64,000 nucleotides of DNA from Ezakiella sp. GTDB taxonomy: Bacteria > Bacillota > Clostridia > Tissierellales > Peptoniphilaceae. The notes under the pieces were generated by a model. It was not told the DNA's origin and ran no database searches. It worked only from the letters and a program-made list of their open reading frames with translations. Both the position numbers and the translations under genes were made by a program. Shown piece after piece: positions 40,027-50,640 of the stretch (the stretch's first letter is position 1; the number at the start of each line of letters is the position of its first letter). Location of the stretch: the NCBI GenBank assembly GCA_022778715.1, contig JALFRW010000008.1, positions 1 through 64,000 on the forward strand, in the 5' to 3' direction.

Positions 40027-41429
40027 GATATATGCACGAAACTTTAAAACTTATCAAAGACGGCAAATTGTCTTTCGGAGAGCACATTGAAGAAATAATT
40101 GCAATTTTAAAAGAAGATGAAACCATTAATAGTTTCATCACTCTTGATGTGGACAATTTGAAGAAGCAAGCTGTATCTGCAGATAAAAATGGCGACCTTT
40201 ATGGGGCTGTAATCGGTTTAAAGGACAATATAAATTATAGAGGCCTTAAGATGACTTGTGCGTCAAAAATGCTTGAAAATTTCGAAAGCGTTTACGATGC
40301 GGATTGCGCAAAAAACATTAAAGATGATGGTGCCGGAATCATTGGCAAATTAAATATGGACGAGTTTGCAATGGGTTCCTCAAATGAAACTTCATATTTT
40401 GGATTGGTTAGAAATCCGATTGATAACGAGCTTGTGCCGGGTGGTTCAAGTGGTGGGTGCGCAGCTGCAACCAAGATGGGTTTTGTGGATGCGGCAGTAG
40501 GAACAGATACAGGTGGCTCCATAAGACAACCTGGTTCATTTTGCGGAGTAGTTGGATTTAAACCGACTTATGGAGCTGTTTCAAGATACGGAATTACTTC
40601 TCTTTCAAATACTTTGGACAGTGTAGGTTCATTTGGTAGATGCGTTGAAGACGCTTACATGCTTCTAAGAACAATGTCAAAAGATACAACAAATGATATG
40701 ACTAAAATCAAAGTGGATATGCCGGAGCTCACAACCACAATCGAACAAGATGTCGAAGCATTAAAAGGCAAAAAGATTGCAATCTTAAAACATTTAAGAG
40801 ACTTCCAGCTAGACGAGCCGGTGAAAGTTGCATATGAAAATTCAATAAAACTTTTAGAAGAAGCCGGCGCTGAAATTGCGGAAAAAGATTTCAACTATTT
40901 AAACTATGCCGTGGGCACATATTATTCTATCGTATACAGTGAAGCGAGTTCAAACCTTTCAAGATTTGATGGAATTAGATATGCGGGAATTGATTCAAGT
41001 GCAACGAATTTCTCGGATTATATGAAAGATGTAAGAAGCGAAGGATTTAGCGATGAAGTTAAGAGAAGAATTATTCTTGGAATGTATATTTTAAGCAGTG
41101 ATTATAGAGATAAATACTACAAAAAATCGCTTATTTTAAGAAATAGGATTTGTCAAAACTACGAAGAAATTTTTGAAACTGCTGATGTGATTTTAACACC
41201 AACTTCACTCACTCTTCCATTCAAACTAGGAACAACTTCAAATAATCCTAGACAAATGATGGAAGAGGATTTACTAACAGTTGCACTTAATTTGGCGGGC
41301 ATTCCGGGAATTAGCGTGCCATCACAAAAAGGCAATGTAATAAATGCGGGTATGCAATTTATTGGCAAAAAGAAATCGGATTTTGAACTTGCAAAAATTG
41401 CAAGAGCTTATGAAGGGTTGGTGAAGTAA
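40023..41429 (+). CDS. gatA: Glutamyl-tRNA(Gln) amidotransferase subunit A
   Basis: GSSNETSYFGLVRNP...VPGGSSGGCAAA...GTDTGGSIRQP. Confidence 0.96.
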   Translation: MRYMHETLKLIKDGKLSFGEHIEEIIAILKEDETINSFITLDVDNLKKQAVSADKNGDLYGAVIGLKDNINYRGLKMTCASKMLENFESVYDADCAKNIKDDGAGIIGKLNMDEFAMGSSNETSYFGLVRNPIDNELVPGGSSGGCAAATKMGFVDAAVGTDTGGSIRQPGSFCGVVGFKPTYGAVSRYGITSLSNTLDSVGSFGRCVEDAYMLLRTMSKDTTNDMTKIKVDMPELTTTIEQDVEALKGKKIAILKHLRDFQLDEPVKVAYENSIKLLEEAGAEIAEKDFNYLNYAVGTYYSIVYSEASSNLSRFDGIRYAGIDSSATNFSDYMKDVRSEGFSDEVKRRIILGMYILSSDYRDKYYKKSLILRNRICQNYEEIFETADVILTPTSLTLPFKLGTTSNNPRQMMEEDLLTVALNLAGIPGISVPSQKGNVINAGMQFIGKKKSDFELAKIARAYEGLVK

Positions 41430-42844
41430 TGAAGACTTTAATTGGACTTGAAATTCACGTTGAGCTAAAGACAGAAAGAAAAATGTTTTGCGATTGTAAA
41501 AACACGTTCGGTGACGATCCGAACGTCAACACTTGCCCGATTTGTTTAGGTATGCCGGGGGCTCTTCCAAGAATCAACAGGCGTGCAATCGAATTTGCAA
41601 CAATGGCTGGTCTTGCGTTCCATTCAGACATATCCCGAATAATCAAGATGGACAGAAAAAATTATTTCTATCCGGACCTCGTTAAAGGATATCAGATTTC
41701 TCAGGATGATTTACCGATTTGTTCAAATGGTTTCATCACAATCGATACTGAAGATGGTAAAAAAGATATCGGTTTAATCAGAATTCACATGGAAGAAGAT
41801 ACAGGTAAAGCACTTCATATGCAAGATAACACCACTCTTATGGACTACAACCGTGCAGGTGTTCCACTAGTTGAAATTGTTACAAAGCCTGAAATCTCAT
41901 CAGGAAAAGAAGCACGTGCATTTATAGAAAAGCTCCGTGAAATCTTGACAGAGCTAGGAATTTCTGACTGTAAGATGGCAGAGGGTTCATTGAGATGTGA
42001 CTGCAACATAAATGTTATAGATGGCGATTTTAAAACAGAGATAACTGAAATCAAAAATATCGGTTCTACAAAGAGCATTGAAATGGCACTTGATTATGAA
42101 ATTGCCCGTCACGAAGAAATGGTTGCCCGGAAAGAAAAAGGTCAAAAAGAAACCAGAAGATTTGACGAACAAAAAAATGAAACAGTACTCATGCGCATAA
42201 AAACCACTAAGGATGACTACAGATTCCAATTTGAAGGAGATATTCCGATTTTTAAGCTCGAGGAAAATTTCATTTCAAACATTAAAAACAATCTGCCGGA
42301 ACTTCCGGACGAAAGAAGAGACAGAATTCAAAAAGCTTACAATTTAAGCTATTATGATACAGGCGTTATCGGAGCAAATAAAGAGTTGTCTGATTATTTT
42401 GAAGATCTGGTGAGAGAAATTGGCGATGCTACAATTGCAACAAATTGGGTTATAAACGAACTTTTAAGAAGATTGAATCAAGAAGAAGCGTCAGTTCGCG
42501 ACTTGAAATTTAGTGTAGGCGATTTTGCTTATATGTTAAAACTTTTAAAAGATTCTAAAATAAACAACAACACCGCAAAGAAAGTTTTTAAAGAAATGTT
42601 TGAAGAAGGAACAAGTCCGGAGGAAATTGTAAAACGTGATGGACTAATTCAAATATCTGATGAAGGGACAATTGAGGTAATTGTGATGGAAGTGCTTAAT
42701 GAAAACCCTCAATCAATAGAGGATTTCAAGCAAGGAAAAGATAGAGCATTAGGATTTTTAGTAGGACAAGTCATGAAAAAATCTAAAGGCAAAGCAAATC
42801 CAACGATGGTAAACAAACTATTGTTAAAAGAGTTAAACAAATAG
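41429..42844 (+). CDS. gatB: Glutamyl-tRNA(Gln) amidotransferase subunit B
   Basis: IGLEIHVELKTERKMFCDC...; MDYNRAGVPLVEIVT; SLRCDCNINV. Confidence 0.96.
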   Translation: MKTLIGLEIHVELKTERKMFCDCKNTFGDDPNVNTCPICLGMPGALPRINRRAIEFATMAGLAFHSDISRIIKMDRKNYFYPDLVKGYQISQDDLPICSNGFITIDTEDGKKDIGLIRIHMEEDTGKALHMQDNTTLMDYNRAGVPLVEIVTKPEISSGKEARAFIEKLREILTELGISDCKMAEGSLRCDCNINVIDGDFKTEITEIKNIGSTKSIEMALDYEIARHEEMVARKEKGQKETRRFDEQKNETVLMRIKTTKDDYRFQFEGDIPIFKLEENFISNIKNNLPELPDERRDRIQKAYNLSYYDTGVIGANKELSDYFEDLVREIGDATIATNWVINELLRRLNQEEASVRDLKFSVGDFAYMLKLLKDSKINNNTAKKVFKEMFEEGTSPEEIVKRDGLIQISDEGTIEVIVMEVLNENPQSIEDFKQGKDRALGFLVGQVMKKSKGKANPTMVNKLLLKELNK

Positions 42845-43381
42845 ACTTGAAAGATTATATTAAAAATATAAAATATAAAAGTAAAATAGCATATGGCATG
42901 AGTTTCAACCGCATTTGTGATTATCACATTTGCCAAGAGACTTTTGCCATTTTTCATCGGTTTCTTAAAATTACACTGTGAAGAGCATTGGAGAGTCATA
43001 AGCATATGTTTAAGAATTAAGACGGACTTTATTACAAATTATTAAACATCCGGTAAGGTTAACTTTATTTCGGATTAATCCGCTCATAAAAACTTTTTTG
43101 CAGCGTGAAACATTTTAAAAGTGAGAGGCAGTCCAAAGTCGTAGTAAAAAGAAAACGCGAACAGTGTAAAGTGCAAGTTAGAAAGCGATTTTTTGTTATT
43201 AAATATTTTTTTAAATTTACGTTATAAAAATAACCTAATAATTTTCAAACCACCACAAAAATTCTAATAATTTTTCACTCGTTTAAATGCAAATATTATG
43301 TTTTTATTACATTTTATCGGATAACATTCATACTATTTGAATAAAAGAAAAGTATATGATAAAATTGAATTGGAGGGCGAT

Positions 43382-45493
43382 ATGAAAAAACTTAGTTTCA
43401 TTTTTATTTTTATTTTATTAACTATAATAATGTTGTTTTCGGCGAAAGCTGAAGCTCAGCAAATCACTATAAATGGAAAGACAAAAGAATTAGTTGAAGT
43501 TAATTTAAACATCAATGGAAAACCGGAAAAGAGCAATACACCGAGTTTTGTGTTTGATGGCATTACATATGTGCCGGTGAGATTTGTATCTGAAAAAATG
43601 GGTTACAGGGTTGAATGGATTGATAAAACTTTGACCGTTGGAATCTATGACGATAAAAAGATTTGGTTTCCCATAGGAAAGAATTTTGTGAATTTGCAAG
43701 GTACTAGAACTAAAACACCAAATGGAATTATGGCACTACTGTTAAATTTGACAGGTGGTAAAAATAAATCCACATATGTGCCGGTTCGATATTTGAGCGA
43801 ATATATGGGGAAAAAAGTGAGCTGGGATCAAGCCACAATGACTGTGTCAGTTAGCGACAAGGGAATGATAGATCAGAAAATAAATTCTAGTGACACCGAT
43901 TCAGGCATGAATTCTGAAACGGCTGATATTATAACCGGTGAAATTACAAATCCATTACCCACAGAAGTGATTGAAGCACCAAAGGATAATGAAAATATTG
44001 AAGACTTGACTTTGATAAATCAAACTTCGGACTACGATTCTAGTACGTATAAAATGATTTTCACATTTAATACAAAAGTAAATTATGAGGTAAAAGTAGG
44101 CAACACTTCTACCACAATTGTTATAAAAAATGGAAATAGTAAAAAAGAGTTTATCGGTCAAAATAAGAGTATGATTGAAAACTCTGATATGTATGTTGTA
44201 CAAAAATCAGGAAAAGATCTCATGATTTCATTTAATAAAACTAAAGGAGAAATTGCTGTATATAAAAGTGACGATGGTAAAAGTATCATTGTCACTGATA
44301 CTTTTTTATTCTCGACAATTACAAAAGATATGATTGATGGCAAGGAAAGCATTGTCATTAAGAACATGGGTAAGCAAAAGTACAACAAGATGATTCTCGA
44401 ATCTCCAAAGAGAATCATTTTAGATTTTTTAGATTCCAACATGGATCAAGGCAATTATAAGGAATTTAACATTGAAACTTCATTTGTTAAAAAAGTACGT
44501 ACAAGCCAATTTATCCCAGATAAGAATTACAAACCAACTGATAGAATTGTTCGTGTGGTTTTTGATATTGCTGAAGGCATTGAGCATCCAAACTTAAAGA
44601 TTTCGACAATTGGGAACGACTTAATTGTTACTCCGGAAAGATCGCTTTACGACAATTTCGTGTTTAGAACATCGGGAACAAATAGATATCTCACTATTAA
44701 AGGGGCAGACCCAAGTTTGAATATTAATTATGACGCCGGAGCAAATATTGTAACTGTGCCCGTTGGAAATCTGGTGCCGGACGGTTCTATTGAGTACAAC
44801 GACAGCCTCATAAAAGATATTTCTGTAAAAAACGGAATGCTTACTTTAAACCTTTTAAGAAAAGTTGAAGTAAACAAGAGTGGCGTTCAAGGCGGACTAA
44901 CTCTTGAGATAAAAAGAATTCGTACAGGAAATAATAGTGACTACTTTATTTTGCTAGACCCGGGCCATGGTGGAACTGATCCCGGCGCAATTGATGATCC
45001 ATCAGGCACGAAAGAAGTTGACATAATTATGCCAATTCAAAGACTACTGGAACAAAGACTAAAAGCTATGGGTTTTAGAGTTCAAAAGACAAATAATACG
45101 GTGGATTCTTATGTGGAATTGCAAGACAGAACCAATATGTCAAACAGTTTGAAACCGGACGTGTTTATTTCAATTCATGCGAATAAAGCAGACAGCAAGA
45201 GCGCTCAAGGGCTAGAAGTATACTACTACGAAACTTCGGCAAAAGAACCGAACCAAAAGGAATTTGGAGAAGAAGTTGTAAAAGCAATAGAATCACAAAT
45301 TGGAAAAACTCGCGGACTTAAGAAAGAAAAGTTTTTTGTTATTAAAAATACCATTGCACCTGCAATTTTGATTGAAACCGGCTTTATCAGCAATGATACA
45401 GAAAGGACACTGCTTTTGGACCCGAACTATCAATCCAAAATTGTGGATGGAATCATTGAAGGGATTGAAAACTTTTTGGAGGCATATAGATGA
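43382..45493 (+). CDS. N-acetylmuramoyl-L-alanine amidase with stalk (copper amine oxidase N-like) and AMIN-like regions
   Basis: Signal peptide MKKLSFIFIFILLTIIMLFSAKAEAQ; FDGITYVPVRFVSEKMG; YFILLDPGHGGTDPGAI...SIHANKADS...ILIETGFISN. Confidence 0.91.
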   Translation: MKKLSFIFIFILLTIIMLFSAKAEAQQITINGKTKELVEVNLNINGKPEKSNTPSFVFDGITYVPVRFVSEKMGYRVEWIDKTLTVGIYDDKKIWFPIGKNFVNLQGTRTKTPNGIMALLLNLTGGKNKSTYVPVRYLSEYMGKKVSWDQATMTVSVSDKGMIDQKINSSDTDSGMNSETADIITGEITNPLPTEVIEAPKDNENIEDLTLINQTSDYDSSTYKMIFTFNTKVNYEVKVGNTSTTIVIKNGNSKKEFIGQNKSMIENSDMYVVQKSGKDLMISFNKTKGEIAVYKSDDGKSIIVTDTFLFSTITKDMIDGKESIVIKNMGKQKYNKMILESPKRIILDFLDSNMDQGNYKEFNIETSFVKKVRTSQFIPDKNYKPTDRIVRVVFDIAEGIEHPNLKISTIGNDLIVTPERSLYDNFVFRTSGTNRYLTIKGADPSLNINYDAGANIVTVPVGNLVPDGSIEYNDSLIKDISVKNGMLTLNLLRKVEVNKSGVQGGLTLEIKRIRTGNNSDYFILLDPGHGGTDPGAIDDPSGTKEVDIIMPIQRLLEQRLKAMGFRVQKTNNTVDSYVELQDRTNMSNSLKPDVFISIHANKADSKSAQGLEVYYYETSAKEPNQKEFGEEVVKAIESQIGKTRGLKKEKFFVIKNTIAPAILIETGFISNDTERTLLLDPNYQSKIVDGIIEGIENFLEAYR

Positions 45494-46089
45494 TTGAAAT
45501 TATTGTTGCAAGCGGAAATAAACACAAAATAACTGAGATTAAACACATTTTAAACGAGTTGGATGTGAATGTGAAAAGTGTTTATGAAATAACAAATGAA
45601 TATGATGAACCACTGGAAAATGGGGAAACATTTGAAGACAACGCATATATAAAAGCGGCAGCAATCAGAAATCTATTTCCGAATTGCTATGTGCTTGCAG
45701 ATGACTCCGGATTAATGGTGGAAGCGCTTAATGGTGACCCTGGAGTTCACAGCGCAAGATATGCCGGCGAACAACATAACGATGCGGACAACAATGCACT
45801 TTTGATAAAGAATATGTCTAATGTTGCGGAAGACAAAAGAAGTGCAAAGTTTGTGTCCGTGCTATGTTTAATTGAGCCGGACGGCAAGGTGAATAATTTT
45901 AGAGGCGAATGTGAAGGGAAAATCATCTATGAAAAAAGAGGTGACAATGGTTTTGGATACGACCCGTACTTTTTACCAAATGGCGAGGTGAAAACTTTTG
46001 CAGAAATGTTGGAGGAAGATAAGAATATGATTAGTCACCGAAAAAAAGCGTTAGAAAAATTAATGGCTTATTTGAAAGAAAATATTTAA
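45490..46089 (+). CDS. rdgB: XTP/dITP diphosphatase (RdgB/HAM1 family)
   Basis: IVASGNKHKITEIKHIL; ADDSGLMVEALNGDPGVHSARYAG; NGFGYDPYF. Confidence 0.95.
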   Translation: MIEIIVASGNKHKITEIKHILNELDVNVKSVYEITNEYDEPLENGETFEDNAYIKAAAIRNLFPNCYVLADDSGLMVEALNGDPGVHSARYAGEQHNDADNNALLIKNMSNVAEDKRSAKFVSVLCLIEPDGKVNNFRGECEGKIIYEKRGDNGFGYDPYFLPNGEVKTFAEMLEEDKNMISHRKKALEKLMAYLKENI

Positions 46090-46402
46090 AATATAACATA
46101 TTTTTGTGATAATACTTTTTTTAAAAGTTTATTCGGTCATAAGTACATCAAAGTAGAACTAACTGATAAGAATTTAAAAACTTAGAAATAAAAATATTTA
46201 AAAATTCCGCAATTAGCGGATAAAATGTAATAATTAACTAAGATATCTGCTTGGACGATTCCGAGCAGATTTTTAATAATTCTAAATGGAAATAGAAAAG
46301 TAGTAAAAATATTCACAATGGTAAAATGAAAATTCGAATGTTTCACATTTGAAATGATCTTAGAAAAAAATTTTAAAATAATATATTTTTTTAAAAAAAC
46401 TA

Positions 46403-46442
46403 TTGACAGCCATAGAAATATGGTGTACTATATAACTAGTAC
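46403..46442 (+). promoter_or_regulatory. Promoter with overlapping palindromic operator
   Basis: TTGACA (46403)-N17-TACTAT (46426); palindrome GTACTA-TATAAC-TAGTAC at 46425-46442 covers the -10. Confidence 0.75.
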
Positions 46443-46463
46443 AATATGACGATGGAGGTAGCA

Positions 46464-46676
46464 ATGAATATAGTATCTAAATTTTTAATTTTTATGATGC
46501 TTATTTTATTTATTGAGTTAATAATTTTGAGCATCACAAAGAGCAGACTTATAAAATATGGAAATGCAGACGCGAGTGTAATGGACGCTCTTAATTTAAA
46601 AAAGGCTAAGTCGATAATGTGCACACTGGTTTTAATTATTTTATGCGTACTCTTCACTTGGAGTATGGGATGGTAA
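46464..46676 (+). CDS. Small hypothetical membrane protein
   Basis: GGAGGTAGCAATG; MNIVSKFLIFMMLILFIELIILSITKSRLIKYGN...; two TM segments. Confidence 0.65.
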   Translation: MNIVSKFLIFMMLILFIELIILSITKSRLIKYGNADASVMDALNLKKAKSIMCTLVLIILCVLFTWSMGW

Positions 46677-46688
46677 AAAGGAGGAATT

Positions 46689-47564
46689 ATGAAAGTTGTA
46701 GAATTAAATAAACTTTGCATGAAGTTTAAGCAAAAACTAGTTTTGAAAAATATTACGCTGAATTTAGAAGAAGGCAATATTTATGGGTTAGTTGGTAAAA
46801 ATGGGGCCGGAAAAACCACAATGATGAAAATAATTTTGGGACTTTTGCCCGGATACAAAGGAGAGGTGAGATTGTTTGAATCCACCGAGCTTGAAAAACA
46901 AAGAAGAAAAATTGGGGCTCTCATTGAAACTCCGGTTTTTTATGAAAGCATGACCGGTTATGAAAATTTGAATTATTATAGAATTGCCAATGGTTTAAAA
47001 AACACAAAAGAAATTGATGAACTCTTAAAGTTGGTAAAGCTGGAAGATGCCGGAAACAGAAAATACAAAACTTATTCTCTTGGGATGAAGCAAAGACTTG
47101 GAATTGCTTATGCAATGTTAGGAGATCCTGAATTTTTGGTTCTTGACGAACCTATAAACGGTATTGACCCGGAAGGAATTGTGGAAATCAGAAATCTTTT
47201 TAAAAGCCTTGCTAAAAACGGGAAGACGATTTTGATAAGTTCTCACTTATTAAACGAACTGGAGCAGTTGAGCGATGACATATTCATAATTGAAAATGGA
47301 GAACTCATTGATGAAATCATAACCTCCAAAAAGGAAGAGAGTAAATTCCACACTATGATAGTTACAGATAATGACAAGAAATTTGAAGAAATTCTCAAAG
47401 AACTCGGGCTATCCAAAAACGATAGAAACGAAATTGACGGTGTTTTTGATATAAATACTATAGTTAAAAAGATTTATTCCAACAATTTAAATATTTTGGA
47501 ACTTGAAAGAAGAAAAAACAATCTCGAAGAATACTATATTGACCAATTAGAAAGGAGAAACTGA
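46689..47564 (+). CDS. ABC transporter ATP-binding protein (BcrA-like)
   Basis: GLVGKNGAGKTTMMKIILGLL; YSLGMKQRLGIAYAML; FLVLDEPINGIDPEG. Confidence 0.92.
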   Translation: MKVVELNKLCMKFKQKLVLKNITLNLEEGNIYGLVGKNGAGKTTMMKIILGLLPGYKGEVRLFESTELEKQRRKIGALIETPVFYESMTGYENLNYYRIANGLKNTKEIDELLKLVKLEDAGNRKYKTYSLGMKQRLGIAYAMLGDPEFLVLDEPINGIDPEGIVEIRNLFKSLAKNGKTILISSHLLNELEQLSDDIFIIENGELIDEIITSKKEESKFHTMIVTDNDKKFEEILKELGLSKNDRNEIDGVFDINTIVKKIYSNNLNILELERRKNNLEEYYIDQLERRN

Positions 47565-47565
47565 T

Positions 47566-48330
47566 ATGTTTTCATACATTAAAGCTGAATTTTATAGAAC
47601 CAGAAAGCGCTTGCCAATAATTTTGCTCTTCATATTTGGAGTGGTTGGAATTGGTCTTAGCTATTACACCACCGTAGAATACACAAGAACGAAATCAGCA
47701 TCCACATTTTTGTTTCAAGTGGCTCAAACAGCGGAGCAGGTGGTAATTTTCATCACACTTATGCTTGCAACGGTAACTTTTAAAAGAAGGGAAGAAATGA
47801 GAAACTATTTACAAAAAGGAAATAAGAGACTAAACCCGGTTATTGGAGATTATATTGTTGCAACTTGCTACACAATTTTATTTGCATTTATTTTCGGACT
47901 CATTTCAGTACTTTTATCTAAAACACTTTCTCAAACACCAAATGAATTTTATGATGGAATGAACACTTCAATGTTTATTCGTTCAATTTATGGAGAAATC
48001 ATTTTTGTATTTTTAACTCTTGGCGGTGTGAATATGTTCTATGAACTCACAAATCTTCAAGGTGCAACTGTTGCAATCGGAATTTTATACTATATGTTTG
48101 TGCCTATGATTTTTATTACAACCGGACTAAGCGGAATGGATACTTGGATTGGACATATTGCAGATTACTTTGTAAAACTGGCACCGTATAATTACGGCAA
48201 TGAAATTGCAAATTGGGTTCAAATGGGAGTAAACCCTTTTAGAGAAGGTTGGTTTACTGCCATGGTAATTGTCAATGTTGTAGTTTTTACAATTATTAGA
48301 TATATTGTGATAAATAGAAAGAAATATTAA
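47566..48330 (+). CDS. ABC transporter permease
   Basis: Six hydrophobic segments, abuts the ATPase gene. Confidence 0.8.
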   Translation: MFSYIKAEFYRTRKRLPIILLFIFGVVGIGLSYYTTVEYTRTKSASTFLFQVAQTAEQVVIFITLMLATVTFKRREEMRNYLQKGNKRLNPVIGDYIVATCYTILFAFIFGLISVLLSKTLSQTPNEFYDGMNTSMFIRSIYGEIIFVFLTLGGVNMFYELTNLQGATVAIGILYYMFVPMIFITTGLSGMDTWIGHIADYFVKLAPYNYGNEIANWVQMGVNPFREGWFTAMVIVNVVVFTIIRYIVINRKKY

Positions 48331-48331
48331 T

Positions 48332-48703
48332 ATGAAATTTGATGACAATCAACCGATTTTCATCCAACTAGCAAATGTTTTTATTTCTCAGATTGTCTCA
48401 AACAATCTAAAAAAAGGCGAGAAGTTGCCTTCTGTTAGAGATATTGCAAAAGAATACAAAGTTAATCCAAATACTGTTACAAAAACAATTGACGAGCTTG
48501 TAAACAGCGGACTTTTCGAGGTAAGGCGTGGGCTGGGCACTTTTGTAATAGAGGATGAAAATTTGATAAATAAAAAAAGGAAAGAACACTTGGACGAAAG
48601 ACTGAGAGCTTTTGTTCACGAATTCGAAAAATTTGGGATAAATAGGGAAGAATTAGTTAGAATGATAATGGAGAACGAGAATGGCGACAATATTACAAAT
48701 TGA
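48332..48703 (+). CDS. GntR family regulator, YtrA-like
   Basis: DNQPIFIQLANVFISQIVSNNLKKGEKLPSVRDIAKEYKVNPNTVTKTIDELVNSGLFEVRRGLGTFV. Confidence 0.92.
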   Translation: MKFDDNQPIFIQLANVFISQIVSNNLKKGEKLPSVRDIAKEYKVNPNTVTKTIDELVNSGLFEVRRGLGTFVIEDENLINKKRKEHLDERLRAFVHEFEKFGINREELVRMIMENENGDNITN

Positions 48704-49382
48704 AAATTTAAACAAAAAATATGGTAAAAAATTGGCACTAAATAATGTCACCTTTAGTTTGGAAGAAGGAAAAGTGCTCGGACTTTTGGGTTCAAATGGA
48801 AGTGGTAAAACTACTTTGATAAAGTTGCTTGCAGGATTTCACCAAAAGACTTCCGGAACGGTAAAAATCTGTGGAGAAGAACCGAGCATAAGGACAAAAT
48901 CCTTTGTGTCTTATCTTCCGGACAAAGATTTTTTACCGAAATGGATGAGCGTGAAAGATGCAAAAGATTATTATACCGATTTTTTCTTAGATTTTAGAGG
49001 GGATACTTTTGATGAAATGCTTGAAACAATGAAACTAACAATCAACTTAAAAGTAAAAGAGCTCTCAAAAGGTATGCAGGAAAAATTAAACTTGGCGCTG
49101 ACGCTTTCAAGAGATGCAAGGCTTTATCTTCTGGATGAACCGATTGGAGGAGTGGATCCGGTGGCTAGAGATATGATTTTAAATTCAATAATAGATAAAT
49201 CCATGGAAAATAAAACACTAATTATTTCCACTCAGCTTATTAGAGACATTGAATCTATTTTTGATGATATAATTATATTAAACGAAGGGCAAATATCAAA
49301 ACACATTTGCGTTGAAGAATTGCGTGAAACAGAAGGAATAAGTGTGGAAGAATTGTTCAAGAAAGAGTATGAGGTGCTATAA
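48681..49382 (+). CDS. ABC transporter ATP-binding protein
   Basis: GLLGSNGSGKTTLIKLLAG; LSKGMQEKLNLALTLS; LYLLDEPIGGVDP. Confidence 0.92.
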   Translation: MATILQIENLNKKYGKKLALNNVTFSLEEGKVLGLLGSNGSGKTTLIKLLAGFHQKTSGTVKICGEEPSIRTKSFVSYLPDKDFLPKWMSVKDAKDYYTDFFLDFRGDTFDEMLETMKLTINLKVKELSKGMQEKLNLALTLSRDARLYLLDEPIGGVDPVARDMILNSIIDKSMENKTLIISTQLIRDIESIFDDIIILNEGQISKHICVEELRETEGISVEELFKKEYEVL

Positions 49383-50158
49383 TGGGTAAGTTTTTAAAAT
49401 ACGAATTTAAAGGCAACTATAAAACATTGCTCGGCTTTTTGCTTGGCGGCATTCTTGCCTCATTTATGGTTCAAATGAGTGTTTATAGATTAAATAAAGT
49501 GCCGGGGACGAGTATAGCAACGGTACGTGGAATGATGACAATATTTGGAGTTATCATAGCCATGGCTGTAATGATTGGATTTATTTACACAGCGGTTGCA
49601 ATTTTTGGTAAAGAAATAAATTCAAACACCGGTTATCTCACATTCCAAGTTCCGGAAAAAATGTGGAAAATGGTGGCTGCAAAACTAATTATGATTGCAA
49701 TTTGCAGTGTTTTATATGTTATATTCGGCTTGCTTGTAAATATGTTAATATATACTTTTTTAATTAATCCAAATTTCATTCAGGAAGCGAAAGAAATAAC
49801 TATGGATATTAATTTTAACATAAGTTTTAAATATTTAACGCTTATGGTTTTTGAAATTACTTCTATATTATCAATAATTTATTTTTCAATGTCACTTTCA
49901 AAAATGACCTTTAAGAATAAAAAAATGGGTTGGTTTTGGATTGTTCCTCTGGCCGCAATTCTTTATATTGTAACTATAATAAAGGTTTATTTCAATGATG
50001 TAAGCAATCCTTTCTATTTAACATATCCGGTGGAATATGTTTTTGGAATTCATATAACAAATAGAGCATTTGTCAGTTATATAATATTTGATGCAATTTT
50101 AGTTGTATTATTAGTCTATCTGACAGGTAAGATATTGGATAAAAGAATAAATTTATAA
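49382..50158 (+). CDS. ABC transporter permease
   Basis: Six hydrophobic segments, overlaps the preceding ATPase gene. Confidence 0.8.
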   Translation: MGKFLKYEFKGNYKTLLGFLLGGILASFMVQMSVYRLNKVPGTSIATVRGMMTIFGVIIAMAVMIGFIYTAVAIFGKEINSNTGYLTFQVPEKMWKMVAAKLIMIAICSVLYVIFGLLVNMLIYTFLINPNFIQEAKEITMDINFNISFKYLTLMVFEITSILSIIYFSMSLSKMTFKNKKMGWFWIVPLAAILYIVTIIKVYFNDVSNPFYLTYPVEYVFGIHITNRAFVSYIIFDAILVVLLVYLTGKILDKRINL

Positions 50159-50169
50159 GAATTATAATT

Positions 50170-50214
50170 GAAAGAGTCGCAAAGATATTATTGAAAATAT
50201 CAGCGACTTTTATT
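50170..50214 (+). terminator. Terminator of the GntR/ABC operon
   Basis: AAAGAGTCGCAAAGATATTattgAAAATATCAGCGACTTTT. Confidence 0.8.
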
Positions 50215-50450
50215 TTTTGCCAACAAAAAAATCTTTAAATAAACGTAATAACGACTTATTTTTATACATTTCTATAACCGAAATATATTTTTTTAATTAA
50301 AATATTTAAGTTGTGAAAAAAATATGAAAAACTTCAAAATTTAATAGAATTAAAAATTCAGAAAAATATAATTAAATGCAAAATAAATGCATAGTTTTAA
50401 ATTTTTACGAATAAATTAATACAAAAATGTAAAAAGGATAAGTAATTATA

Positions 50451-50479
50451 TTGTAATATATAAAAAAATATGATATAAT
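50451..50479 (+). promoter_or_regulatory. Probable promoter of the opp operon
   Basis: TTGTAA-N17-TATAAT. Confidence 0.55.
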
Positions 50480-50553
50480 GTACACAGTTGGAAAAATACG
50501 GTATAATAATATATCGCACCACTAAAGTACATATTTATTTGTGCTTTAGAAAT

Positions 50554-50581
50554 ATAAAGTATAAAGTATAAAGCATAAAGC
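50554..50581 (+). repeat. Four tandem heptamers ATAAAG(T/C)
   Basis: ATAAAGT ATAAAGT ATAAAGC ATAAAGC. Confidence 0.9.
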
Positions 50582-50640
50582 ATAATATACTTTATGAGTG
50601 GTTCCACAATATTGGTTAATCCATTTTATAAGGAGGAATT

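Noticed and set aside
42845-43336. Small ORFs and hairpins between gatB and the amidase gene
   Set aside because: No convincing RBS, frame conservation or strong structure; includes the antisense track ORF 42709-43005
50554-50581. Tandem heptamers as a CRISPR-like array
   Set aside because: Units are 7 bp with no spacers and no cas genes; a simple tandem repeat
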